Shown in pieces: positions 40,820-64,000 of a stretch of DNA of 64,000 nucleotides (position 1 is its first letter; each line of letters starts with the position of its first letter). The DNA lies in the NCBI RefSeq assembly GCF_033958435.1, contig NC_134144.1:9480010-9544009 (forward strand), in the 5' to 3' direction. Source of the DNA: Carettochelys insculpta. Its lineage: Eukaryota; Chordata; Testudines; Carettochelyidae. A model generated the notes under the pieces. It made no database searches. It had not been told where the DNA came from and saw only the letters and a list, made by a program, of their open reading frames with translations. Made by a program: the position numbers and the translations under genes.

Positions 40820-40960
40820 CATCTGAGGAAGTGGGTTTAGCCCATGAAATCTCGTGACGTAATAAATTTATTAGTCTCTAAGGTACCACACGACTGTCTG
40901 TTATTTGTGAATCTACAGACTAACGAGGTACCCTCGGACACCCTATACCATGGATCAATG
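40820..40960 (-). mobile_element. SINE, older inverted copy
   Basis: Diverged body (catctgaggaagtgggtttagcccatgaaatctcg, ttattagtctctaaggtaccac) ending in a head-like tctacagactaacgaggtacc. Confidence 0.65.
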
Positions 40961-41610
40961 GAGGACCTAATAGGAACTAGGTTTGGAAAACAATGGTCAT
41001 GAAGCTATAGGACTTGGAACAAAGAGATTATATGATAGAAAAGACATGAAAGAGAATTAAGAGAAAATCTTACAGCATCAATTCTGTAGCAACATATGGG
41101 GTGTTAACTAGACAACAGCTAATGATAGTGAATCAGGTGCTATTATGGATATTTTTATACTGGATTTCTTTAGGCCATCACAACCAGCTTTCCATCATCC
41201 AGTCTAGAGCACAAACAACGCTTCTCCATCCCTCTCTATCATGCTGTTTGCCACAGTGGCTACCTTGTGTTTCTGTTGCTTAACTCTTTTACAAGGGTAG
41301 CTTGTTGACCTATTACTCCACCCCCAATTAACAGGTCCAGTGGTATTCTTTTCATCTGCTCCCTGTCCTTTGACCTGTCCCATTTGCATGGCCCTATCAG
41401 GAGTTAAAACTCACAAGGGCATAGTTGTCAGGATCATAGGAATACAACAACCCTTCCACTATGGCAAAGAGTGGTCCACAGGGAAGGAAACAGCTATTTA
41501 CAGGCTATCATACAAGGACCTGTATTGCTAATTCTAGTCTTGCATAAAATATTGCCAAATGCAACCCTACTATAATATAAACTGTTTGAGCTCTTTCTCT
41601 ACAATTGTAG

Positions 41611-42128
41611 TAGGGATAATAGCGGTTAACTGGATGAGGCTTACCAGTTCCAGTTAACTGGCAGGGACTGGAGCAGCTTGCCACCCAGGATGGGCAGAGG
41701 GTTGCTACAGCCCACTGGGGATCCTGCAGCTTGGGGTCACTCCAGCACAGCTTGAGCTGCCCGCATTTCAGGAGGTCTGGACAGGGGCTTCTGGGGGGGC
41801 CACTCCAGCAACCCCCCAGGTGTGGATGGGAGCTGCGCCAATCTGGCTGGAGCACCCCAATCCATGGTGCACTAGGGATCTGGGCTGCTCCAGCCTGACT
41901 GGAGCATCTCTACCCTCAGCACATCTGGGACCGTGAGGACCTGGGCTGTTCTGGATGTGCTGGAGTGCCCCACACCTGCCGCAGCACCACAGGCAGGGAA
42001 GCTCCAGCTGGGCCAGAGCAGTCTGGGTCCTTGGCACGCTGTGGGTGGGGAAGGCTGCTCCAGCAGCCTCTATAGCCACCAACCACCTTTAATTGACTAA
42101 CTGATTAAATGAGGGTTTAACATGCCTG
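41611..42128. mobile_element. 'Gttaactggttaacc' dispersed element, copy 2
   Basis: Begins tagggataatagcggttaactgg and ends taattgactaactgattaaatgagggtttaacatgcc. The GC-rich middle repeats gctccagc / ctggagca. Related to 33789-34216. Confidence 0.55.
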
Positions 42129-42129
42129 C

Positions 42130-44280
42130 TTTACAGCTACTTGGTTTGATGATTTGCTGTTGACCATTGTGCTTTGTTAGTTATATCCTGGCCAGCTTTT
42201 AGTGGCTGGTTATGATGGGATTTTCTTGGTTGTTTAGGATGTATTTGGTTTTTGTTAAACTTTTCCTAATCTCAGGTGTCGGTACTGTATACATTGAGTC
42301 AAACTGGGTGATTCTCTCCATCACATTAACCTGAGTCTCAGCAAGGGAAATCCTTGGCTCCATTTAAGTCAATGGGACTGTTGCCATTTCTCCCAAGGAG
42401 CCAGGATTTCACCCTTGTTAGTGATCATTCCTCCGCCCCTCCTTGTCTTTTTAGTAGAGCTATTTTTACAAACAATTAGAGTCATCACAGCTCAGGATGA
42501 GGGGCTCAATCTTCCTTGTCAGCCAGTTGTCAGTGTTTCAGGCCAGCCATTCTGCAGGGTCAGTGTTTCAGGCCATCCATTCTGCTGTGAAACCCAATGC
42601 CTGGAATGTGTAAAAGGATCGCTTAGACTCCAGGCCAGGAGCCCCTGCACAGGGCACACACTTATTTTTTTATTTCTCCTGTTCGGAGCATTGTTTCTAA
42701 GCAACAAGAGAAAGCTTCAGCCTTGTGTGAAGCAATAGCCTCCTTTCCTTCAGCTGCTGCAGAGGCAAAGCAGGAACAACAGCTTCAAGAGTGAATTCCA
42801 TCCTAACGCTACAGCTACAAAGCCCTAACCCTTTTAATGATCATCGTTCAAGATAGAGAGTCTGACACAGGTAATACGCTATTTCTCATATACAATTCAT
42901 GTGAGTATACATACAAATTGTATACAGTCTTGTTGATAAGATTATTATTGAGATAATTAATTTTTTTAGCATTTTTATGGCTATCAGTGGAGTGCATTTT
43001 TTCTGAAGACTCCCCAGATGGCAGAAAGATAGGGTGTAATTTTTGGGAAGCTTTCAAAATAAGATGAAGAGTAGGTCTTGGATTCTCTAAGGAATTGTGA
43101 AACCCCATACTTCACTAAAAGAAATAGTGTATTCCTTTATTTGGTGTATGCAATCTGGCCAAGCTAAAGAGTCCTTAAAAGCTGCATTAATGAGCATTGG
43201 GGGCCACTCTTCAGCTGGAAAAAATCATCTCAATCCTCTTGCTTCATTGAAGTAAATGAAACACCACCAATACACAGCAGCAGAGGATCTGGCCCAGAAT
43301 ATTTACGGGATGTGTTATCATGCTACTTTTAGTAAGTTCATAGCAAGTGATTGTGTTGGCATTTGGGTATGCTAATGCTGTACCTAAGTGTTGTTATTTC
43401 TGATGCCTATTCAAGATTCATTTGGTACTTCAATAGAATGGAGATGGGCACATTAGACACACATATAAATAGCATTCTCACTGTGTGCTTAAACCTAGAA
43501 TGTTTGTGGTTTCATGTAGTCTGTAAACCTGTGATTGAGGGGAAGTAAAGTGGGTAATTTGACATCTGAACAATGTACAAAACATTTCAGTAAGTTTACT
43601 CTTGTTATCTCCAGACTGATCTGCTATAGCCTTCTCTCACTTGTCCTCTTTGCAATCCATTCAACTAAATTGATCTCCTTTGACCCCTTGTCCAGTCCTG
43701 TTACTACCACTGCTAATACTTCCATATTAAACAGATGGAATAACAGGAAAAGCTTTGAGAGCTGGGAGAGTTGGTGAGCAGGATCAGTTCTGATGGCTTG
43801 AATGGAAAATACTAGACACATCTAAATTATTTAACCATATGGCTGCTGCTGTGATGGGTGCTGTAGCAACACATAAGATTATAGGCATCCTACCTAAAAG
43901 AGATATCATCCCTCTTGGCTTTAATCCTTACCTGGCTTCCTGCCACTTTTCACTTTATAGTCAAACTCCTCATCCTCATGTTTAATGCTTGGAACAATGG
44001 CACACCTAACAGCTACAGTTGTTTTTTATTTGTATTACCAGAATGCCCTGTCTGGTCTCATTTCCTGTCACATCCCCACTTGTGTAGTGTTACTGTGCCA
44101 CTTCTGCAGTGCCCATGTTTTTGCAGGGGTGTTGGAAGTTTGTGCTAATTCATCTATGACTTTGGTTCAGTCATTGTGATACTGCCATGTAGTGGTCTCT
44201 CACTCTTCAGGCTGGATTTTAGGAAACCATTTGAGTGACAGCAGACTCCCCACCAACTAGAAAACACCTCCCTGCCATCC
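42130..44280. other. Upstream of C2orf80, nothing recognised
   Basis: Contains a 107-codon frame at 42415 with a 29-base tandem duplication (about 42529-42588), but no family resemblance. C2orf80 probably has a non-coding first exon or promoter here, but I cannot point to it. Confidence 0.4.
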
Positions 44281-56759
<12,479 letters not shown>

Positions 56760-56828
56760 GTAAGCCTGAAAATACAAACCAACAAACAGTGGGGGAGGTC
56801 GAGATTTGATGTTAAGTAATACTATTTC

Positions 56829-57025
56829 ACTAGGAGAGTAGTGAAGCACTGGAATGGGCTACCTAGAGAGGTGGTGGAACCTCCATCCCTAGAGGTTTTT
56901 AAGTCCCAGCTTGACAAAGTCCTGACTGGGATGATTTAATTAGGGTTGGTGTTGCTTTGGGCAGCTGCCTGGACTCGATGACCTCCTGAGGTCTCTTCCC
57001 GCCCTGGAATTCTATGATTCTATGA
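56829..57025 (+). mobile_element. CR1 3' end with terminal ATTCTATG repeats
   Basis: The classic CR1 3' sequence (actggaatgggctacctagagaggtgg ... ctcgatgacctcctgaggtctcttcc) ends in two ATTCTATG units at about 57009-57025. Confidence 0.92.
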
Positions 57026-57751
57026 TAATTTCTACAGCCAGAGGATACACAGCACGGAAGATTTTTCAGTCTGTTTCAGTTTCCAGGAATGCTGAAATTG
57101 ATCTCTTTTGGTCAATGAACAGTCCATATTTTCTTGAGTATTACGAATTTGAAATTTGCTTTCCAGGCAAATTTTGCAATATTCACTTGAAATTCCGTTT
57201 TTTGGCAAAAAATTCCTGCTAGCCAAAAGTCCCGCCAGCTCAACTTATCTTGAGATACACAAAACTGATACAAGATAATGTAACTGACTTAATCACAGCG
57301 ATCCTCTTGAGACTATAATTTGATGCACTGAAATACCGCTGAGCCCACTCACCTGCCCTCTGGAGCCACCCCATCACCCTGTCTGTCTGAGCTAGACCTT
57401 CTGATCTCTTCCAGTCTTGGTGTGGAGTTGGGGGTCACAACCCATAGCTGAGTAATATTGACACCTTAGTTCTTATTTTAGATAAAGTTCAGGCCAGCGG
57501 GGCCTTTCTGACCTGGGTCCAGCAGGTCTCCTCCACCCCGTCATTAGAGTTCTTTTGTTCCTGATATTTTTATATATCCTCCCTGGGTAGGGAGGCAGTC
57601 TGGAAAGCCAGCTGAAAACAATCACTGTTTACTTCCCCGGCCTTCTATAGAATTTCCCGAGGGCAAGAAGTCTTTGTTTGATCCCCCCCAACCCCCATCT
57701 TTGATGGACTGCAGCATCAGGAAACATGGACGTATGTCTTTATAAATAACG

Positions 57752-57912
57752 AGAAGTCCTGTGGCACCTTATAGACTATGAGATATTTTGGAGCGTAAGC
57801 TTTCGTGGGCAAAGACCTCTCTGCCAGATACATGAAGGGGGTCTTTGCCCACGAAAGCTTATGCTCCAAAATATCTGTTAGTCTATAAGGTGCCACAGGA
57901 CTTTGTGTTGTT
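57752..57912. mobile_element. Fold-back SINE ('aacgagaagtcct' subfamily)
   Basis: aacgagaagtcctgtggcacc ... gtaagctttcgtgggcaaagacc is followed by its inverse ggtctttgcccacgaaagctta ... ggtgccacaggact. Both outer ends lack the head, and no clear target repeat is seen. Confidence 0.85.
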
Positions 57913-58309
57913 AATTCAGTGTTTGTTGACGTCCTGCAGGGGGTTAGAAAACAGTTTAAGTAAGGAATCTTTCCAGAGGACCCTGCAACAAAGAGTGGGA
58001 AGGAAGCGGAGAATTCAGAAGAAGCCAGGTCTCACGTGCCTTACCCAAGCAAGTCCAGACTGTGCTCTGCAATTCTGCCATTCATTTTTTGAGGGGAGGG
58101 AAGGCTGGTCTCTGCACTTTGGTGAGGCAGTTGTGCTACTTTTGCATTTGAATGGCTGTTTGAGCTCCCTGGGCTCAGTTGTGAAAACAGGCTGCCTACA
58201 TCAGAGAGTCCTAGGGTTGGAAGAGACATGCGTCTGAGGCCCATTATGCTCATGTGCCCCTTTAAGTGTTCCTCTCCCTGTCCACTGTATCTCTTGAAGG
58301 GGGGAGCTA

Positions 58310-59230
58310 CCAGCTTCACCGAGAGGGGAAAGTAAGCGGGTGCTTCCCGGTGCACTGCTCAGGCAAGAAGGCGTTGGCCAGTAGCCCGGGGGTACTCGGC
58401 TGCAGAAGATGGTGGCGTGCGCTTCCAGGCAGGCCCCTGGGGCTCTCGTACAAGCTGCCGCAATAAGCAGCAGGCAGCTGGGCAGGTAAAAGGAGCTGCC
58501 TGGGACATGCTCCCCACTGGTCTGGGGCTGCTGAGCCCTGAGCCTCCCCCACATGGAGCCATTTAGGGAGGGCAGAGGGGCTGAATCCCCCCCGCCTCCA
58601 AGAGTCATAGGGGAGCTGCTTGCTATTCCCCTTGCTGTCAGGGAGTGAGGGGAAGGTGCAGTTTGCTGCATTCCTCTCCCTCTGGCAGGGGAGGGCAGGG
58701 GCAGATGAGCTCTGCCCTTTGCTCTCACTCCCTGTTGGGGGCAGGAAGGGGAAGAGCAGGCAGCATCCTGGTACAAATCTTGGTGGGGACTTCAGCCCCC
58801 TGCCGTTCCCCCCACATCTCCTCACATCCACCCCGACCCTCGGCCCTGAGCCCCTCCTCACCCCCAGAACTGACTCCTGCACTCCCTACACCTCCACCCC
58901 CGGCCCTTAGCCAATCCTCACACCCTCAGCCCTGACTCCTGCACCTCTCCCCGTTCCCAACCTCCTGGATCCCCCCAAACCCACCCTCTGTCCTGAGCCT
59001 CTCCTCACACCCTCAGCCCTGACTCCTGCACCCCTACACTTCCCCACACCCCTGCCCTGGCTCTGGCACCCTCCTACATCTCCACCTTCTGCTCTGAGGC
59101 CCCCACTCCCTGACACTCCCCAACCCTTTGTCTTGAGTCCCCCACACTCCACCCCACAGTCAAATTTCTCATAGGTACTGTCCTATCACCCCCTCACCGC
59201 AGCCTCCTTCCCTGAGGTCCCCTCACCCAT
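58310..59230. repeat. GC-rich dispersed repeat with tandem 'cctgactcctgcac' units
   Basis: At 58810-59130 phrases such as ccctgactcctgcacc and gagcc(c/t)ctcctcacaccc recur about every 60-80 bases. The left part (gagaggggaaagtaagcggg) looks like the end of a known turtle repeat. Long frames here are artefacts of composition. Confidence 0.5.
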
Positions 59231-59239
59231 GGGAGATTG

Positions 59240-60490
59240 CAATACAACAGTTCCAGAAAGAAATTCGAGTTACTTTCACCCCTTGTTCCCCAACCCCCAT
59301 TTTCAGCACAGCTTTCACATTGCAGCTTAGTATTTCTCCATCTCCTTTTCTGTATCTATCATTAATAGCTCACTGCCATGTTGATGCAGGCCCTGACTAA
59401 GCAGAGACCTTTAGCATGCTAACAAGACCATCTTTGTTCAGCAAAGCAAGTGCTTAAGTCACTGAAGCTTAAATACTTTGCAGAATCAGAATGCCTTGCT
59501 GAATCCAGTCACAGGACCTGACCCAGTGCCTGCTGAATGCGAAGAGAGGTTTTCAATTAACTTTAGTAAGAGTGGTGTTAGGGCTTAAATGAATAGGGTG
59601 GTAGAAATTCTCATTTGATAAGAGCTGTTTATGATGCTATGGACAGGGTGATACAGTTATTCTTTATATTGTATTTTGCACATTGGGTTAAAAACAAACT
59701 ACTGAGAATAGCCAGAGGATACCTGTCAGTAAAGACAATTGTCTCAGAAGTACATAGCTATCTTGGTGTACCGTGCAGTTGTAATAATACGTGCCCCTTG
59801 TCCTGTTATATTATTGCTAACTACCTTGCTGTAGGCAAAAGAAAATAAAACTTTTAAAGCAAAACAAAATAGATGTTTCTGTATTGCCCAATGGTTCAAG
59901 TGCATTTTGCTTTGTATGTGGATCACAATCATAGCTTTGCAAGAGTTCCATAATGAAGCCAAGTACAACTCACATTCTGCTTTGCTGTAAACATCCGTGC
60001 ATGCCCTTCCCAGCCAGGATCTACAGACTTGTGCTAGTGGGGCTTGATCTTGAAATACCTCCAGTTGGGGCTGGAGCTGGGGGGTCTCAAGCCTAGGTGT
60101 GGAGCTTGAAAGTGCTGCCTATGCAGCTATTTTAGAATGCTAGCACAAGCCCTGCCAATCCAAGGCTGTGGTTGGCATGCTCACTCCTGCAGGCTCCAAA
60201 ACACTGCATCGCCATTCCCACAGGGATGAAACAACGTGTCTGCGATAGCCCAGGAACTGGGTGGCAGACCTGGGAACTGGGTCCAGAGCTCCTGAATCCC
60301 AGCCCAGTGCCTTAACCACAAAATCATACCTCACCCCTGTACAACTCATGCTATGTGATCATCTTTGCCTCTTCACGTTACGTTTTTAAAAGTGACACCA
60401 CGTCTCTCTCCACCATGAGACAAGCTGAAGAACAGTGTAGAGAGACACTATTTTTCGAACCCAAGATGGAAAGAAACTGACTCAAGAGAT
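59240..60490. other. Unassigned sequence downstream of C2orf80
   Basis: No exon, RNA gene or clear element, apart from a tRNA/MIR-like inverted stretch at 60290-60330 (cccagcccagtgccttaaccac). The C2orf80 3' end may lie here or just before. Confidence 0.4.
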
Positions 60491-60493
60491 TAA

Positions 60494-60780
60494 GGCTTGG
60501 TCTACACTTGGAAAAAAATTTGATTGCAAATACGCAATTCTAGCTACAGCAATGTCGTAGCAGGAACCGACTTATCTGAAATCAACTTACCTGGCCACCC
60601 TCACCTATAGTGAAAGCGAGGAGTACAGGGTCAACAGCCGACCCCTGATTTTGTCGATTTTTGCACATCTCTACCAGTAGGTCAATCTTCTGGCTAACAT
60701 AGATGAAGTGGTCTAGGTGCCACTATATGGGACAGTTAACCACACATAGGTGTGTGGGTTACGTAGACATGGCCTAAGTG
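60494..60780. mobile_element. 'Ggtctacac' TIR element
   Basis: Starts aggcttggtctacacttgg and ends ttacgtagacatggcctaag, which are inverted matches. Interior related to 54500-54790. Non-coding. Confidence 0.55.
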
Positions 60781-61579
60781 ACTTCCTAGTGTTGTTTTTC
60801 ACCCCTCTTTTTTCACGCTCTCTTGAACTAGAGGTAAAACCTTGTCCCAAGGGAAGGCAGTAAAAATTTTGCCCTTAACTTGAAAGAAGCCAGCATTTCA
60901 ACTCATGTATTCACCACTGCTAGAAGCAAAATATTTGAACTAATGGCCTGTACTCAGCAAAACATTTAAGCAAGTGTTTATGTCTTACATGCACGAGTCT
61001 TCTGCTGAATAGAGATGGACTTAAGCACTTTTTTAAAGTTAAACACAGCCTTAAGTGTTGTGCTGAATGGAGGTCTATGTTATTATTTAAATGCTTAAGA
61101 CTTTTTTGACCTCAGAGTAGCAACGTAAGGATTTTTCTATAATTAACCGAAAATTGAAATGAATTGATCAAATAATTTGAAAGGCTAAGGACTGAGAAAA
61201 CTTCCCTTTAAACAAATTCATTACAATTTAAAAAAACCCTCACCACCACACATAATCGCCTGTCTCTTGTCACATGAAAGCTAGAACAATGCAGAGAGGA
61301 ATACATTCAATGGCTTTACTTGGGCTGGATTAGTATATGATGACTGCTTTCTGTGAACTGACCTGAGATTAACAAAGAACAGTACACTGCGGTGAAACTT
61401 ACACAAATGGGTGACTTATCTGCATTAGTCTCGCACTCTCTTTTTCAAAATATTGCCACAGTCTTTAGTTTTCATTGGCTAACACTGCTGATTAGACATC
61501 AAACTGTGCTGTATTCAGCTCCTGAGCAAAACAAATGGCAGTAACATATCTGATAAAGAGGACAAGATTTTTCCCTGCT

Positions 61580-61860
61580 GTGCTAACATGAACATTTATC
61601 ACATATTGGTTTTAGTTCATAGATTTTGAGGTCAAAAGGGGCAATTGATCATCTTGTCTGATCGCCAGATGTCACAGAACTTCACCCACTGATTCTTTTG
61701 CTCTTTGATGTCTGCGCCCCAGATGTATTGCAGATACTTATCCTGCTTTCCTTCCCACCCACTTTTCCATCCATGTTGAACCTCTTTACATCAGGGGACT
61801 GGAGTCGATGACCTCTGAAGGCCCCTTCTGGTTGTATGAGATAGGTAAGGTCTTGATTCT
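61580..61860. repeat. CR1-related or other old repeat fragment
   Basis: Contains ttcatagattttgaggtcaaaaggggcaattgatcatcttgtctga and gactggagtcgatgacctctgaaggcccc, both familiar phrases of old amniote LINE ends. Confidence 0.5.
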
Positions 61861-62434
61861 GAAATGAGCTCCTGGCTGATGTTAACGGGGCTCTGCAACA
61901 GCACACTGCTCCTCCAGGGAGGAACACATTAGAGATTCAGGGCCTCGGTTAGCATCTCAGGCTCCTATTTCATACTCTAATAGAGGTGCTGAGGTTATCA
62001 GAGGAAATACACCCCAGAAGTGACCACGGTTTGGCAGATGATGTGCAAAAGGACTCAGCCCCGATTCCAGGAGGAAAACATAGTTGCTATCTCTCACCCC
62101 TGTTGAGAAGTGTACCCATTTGTTAACTTATTTAATTATTGCAATAGATGTACAAGTCAAGCAGAACAGAGGGTGTTCAGCATCTTGGCCAAATGTGACT
62201 AATTTTTCAAGTGCCTAACTTTAAGCACCCACATTGGACAGTCTTGACCTTATTCTCTCACATACTTATTGGAAGAAAAAAAATTTGTGAGAGGATTCCT
62301 TACTGCAGCATCAAAGCCGAGAGCATGCAGAAGAGGCCACAGAGGGTGTGAATCTGGCAGCACAGATGGAGAGAAGGATTTAGCAATGCAGAAGTGAGAG
62401 GCAGAGAAGATACAGGAGTATGCAAGTGCATTAG

Positions 62435-62695
62435 AAGAAGACTAGTCCAGCCACTAGGACACTGTGACTGTGAGAAACCTGAATTCAGTTCCCTACTAGG
62501 TTATGGATTTCTTGTGTGATGAAAGCAAGTCACTTAGTTTCTCCGTAGCATACATCCCCATCTGTAAAATGGCGATAACAGCACTGATCTACCTCCTGAG
62601 GGGGTTGTGAGGCTAAATACATTAAAGACTGAAGCACTTTGAGCCCTGTTGATGAAAAGTGTGATGTAAGAAATTGGCGTTATTAGTATTATCTG
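62435..62695 (+). mobile_element. MIR (CORE-SINE) copy, near full length
   Basis: Runs from ccagccactaggacactg, through cctgaattcagttccctactagg and agcaagtcacttagtttctcc, to catctgtaaaatggcgataacagcactgatctacctcctgagggggttgtgagg and a final aagcactttgagccc. Confidence 0.85.
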
Positions 62696-63521
62696 GTTAC
62701 CTATTTCAGGACAATTCAAAACTTGACCTTATGGGCTTCTCTTGATCAGGAAAGTTTGCACCAATGTAACTGTACCAACACGAAGGCCAACACATGGCAG
62801 CCGTGCAAAAATGACTACAATGTAGGCAGAACCTAAATCCATGGAATTTCTGGATCCATGAGCCAGCTTCACAAAACAAATATTACGCACAAGTGACATG
62901 AACTCATTTCTGCATCTCAAACAACGTTTGATAGTCTGATTTGCTGAGGAGCAACATGTTACTCCAATGTCTCACAAAAACAAACTCAAAGAGTTCCTTT
63001 CCAGGATTCCTGACATGGTGGGTGTTAATCTATCCAATGGTAAATGAAAGCAACTGGATGTGACCCAAAGCCAAGCTATCTAGGTGTAACCCTAGCTGCA
63101 CACTTACCAGTGGAACCATATCACCTAGATAGATCAGAAAATTGACAAGATAAATGCAAGTTTATTTAAGATGCCAAGTTCAGATTGGGGAGCTCATGGA
63201 CAAACACTGCAAAACTTGGCACTAACCCTCTGCTAGTCATCTGGAAATTACTGCTCTCCTGTGTGGTTAAACTCTCCCCACATAAAGCTAGTTGATATGC
63301 AATGGAATCAAATGACGAAAATAACAGGGATAATGGGACCACCACACTCCAGGTGTCCTATCGACTATCCCGCCTCCTAACATCAGGCATTGTATTGCAG
63401 TAAAGAGGCTTCTTGAAGAGTCATCTGTGCCTATTGCGTGACCAGTGCCATTTTTCAAAGCTACATGGGAAGTGCCTCACTACTGGCTTATCGGCAGATG
63501 ACCAAATTGGACCAATTTCCA

Positions 63522-63653
63522 GCTCTGAAGAAGTGGGTCTGCCCCACGACAGCTCATCACCTAATAAATTGTTTTGTTAGTTTTTTAAAGTGCTACAGGA
63601 CTGCTGGTCTGTTTTGTGAAGATACAGACTAACATGGCCACCTCTCTGTGACT
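63522..63653 (-). mobile_element. Tortoise-type SINE, inverted
   Basis: ctctgaagaagtgggtctgcccc, ctcatcacctaataaattgttttgttag, aaagtgctacaggactgc, then the head gatacagactaacatggccacctctctgtga. Confidence 0.85.
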
Positions 63654-64000
63654 GTCACACCAGTGAGCAAAATGGGATGATGAGTTGCTTCCTGCCTAAG
63701 AAATTTCTCTTTTGTCAGTCAGCCTGATGGGTAGGGTGACCATATCTCCCTGTCCCAAATACAGGATAGGGAGATATGTGCGGGAGGGGTGGCTCCTCCA
63801 AGCCCCAGGAAGACCCAGAAAAAGCAGCAGCCCCTGGCGCTCCCCAAGCCCTGGTGAAGCGGCAGCTGCCAGCCCTGGGGAAACGGCAGGGGCATGGCAG
63901 CTGCCCATGCTCCCCCGCTTTCTGGAGGCTCAGGGAAGTGATTTCCGCCAGCAGGGGTGGCCCAAATACAGGGCAATAAGTCCCTTTTAAAAAAAAATTG

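Noticed and set aside
42415..42738. 107-codon frame with two hydrophobic stretches, possible small membrane protein
   Set aside because: No recognisable family, a 29-base tandem duplication inside, and no supporting splice or promoter context.
58201..58882. Frames of 188-191 codons on the minus strand
   Set aside because: They fall in a GC-rich dispersed repeat and read equally open on the other strand.

Overview
The window is nuclear DNA of a vertebrate, most likely a cryptodiran (hidden-necked) turtle. It has intron-split vertebrate genes, CR1 LINEs with 8-bp 3' end repeats, many copies of a tRNA-derived SINE that I recognise as the tortoise-type Pol III SINE, DIRS- and RTE-type retroelements, MIR copies and several DNA-transposon families typical of chelonians. 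No prokaryotic or organellar gene is present.

Three protein-coding genes can be read exon by exon. (1) The last three coding exons of IDH1 (cytosolic/peroxisomal NADP isocitrate dehydrogenase) lie on the + strand at 1303-5929, with a 3'UTR to about 6.88 kb. The rest of the gene is left of the window. (2) A complete shugoshin-2 gene (SGO2) lies on the - strand: CpG-island promoter at about 36.3-36.7 kb, start codon at 33078, stop at 11513. Its eight coding exons join in phase to 2958 nt (985 aa). The very large exon 18829-20778 is the only one that stands out as a long reading frame. The others were found from splice signals and similarity to shugoshins. (3) C2orf80 (GONDA1) lies on the + strand, with seven coding exons from 44281 to 56759 (192 codons). 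Its final few codons are uncertain.

Layout: 1-6.9 kb IDH1 tail; 6.9-11.3 kb convergent intergenic DNA with an old CR1; 11.3-36.4 kb SGO2, with a decayed DIRS-like element, a 711-bp palindromic DNA transposon, a Tigger-like element and two CR1s in its introns; 36.4-44.3 kb repeats (CR1, RTE, fold-back SINE); 44.3-56.8 kb C2orf80; 56.8-64 kb repeats and unassigned DNA. SGO2 and IDH1 converge, and C2orf80 is read in the same direction as IDH1. From memory, human IDH1 and C2orf80 are neighbours with no SGO2 between them.

The most unusual structure is a set of fold-back (inverted-dimer) SINE insertions. Four are each flanked by one 12-bp direct target duplication, so each dimer appears to have inserted as a unit. 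One of them landed on the IDH1 exon 8/intron boundary and duplicated the 5' splice site.
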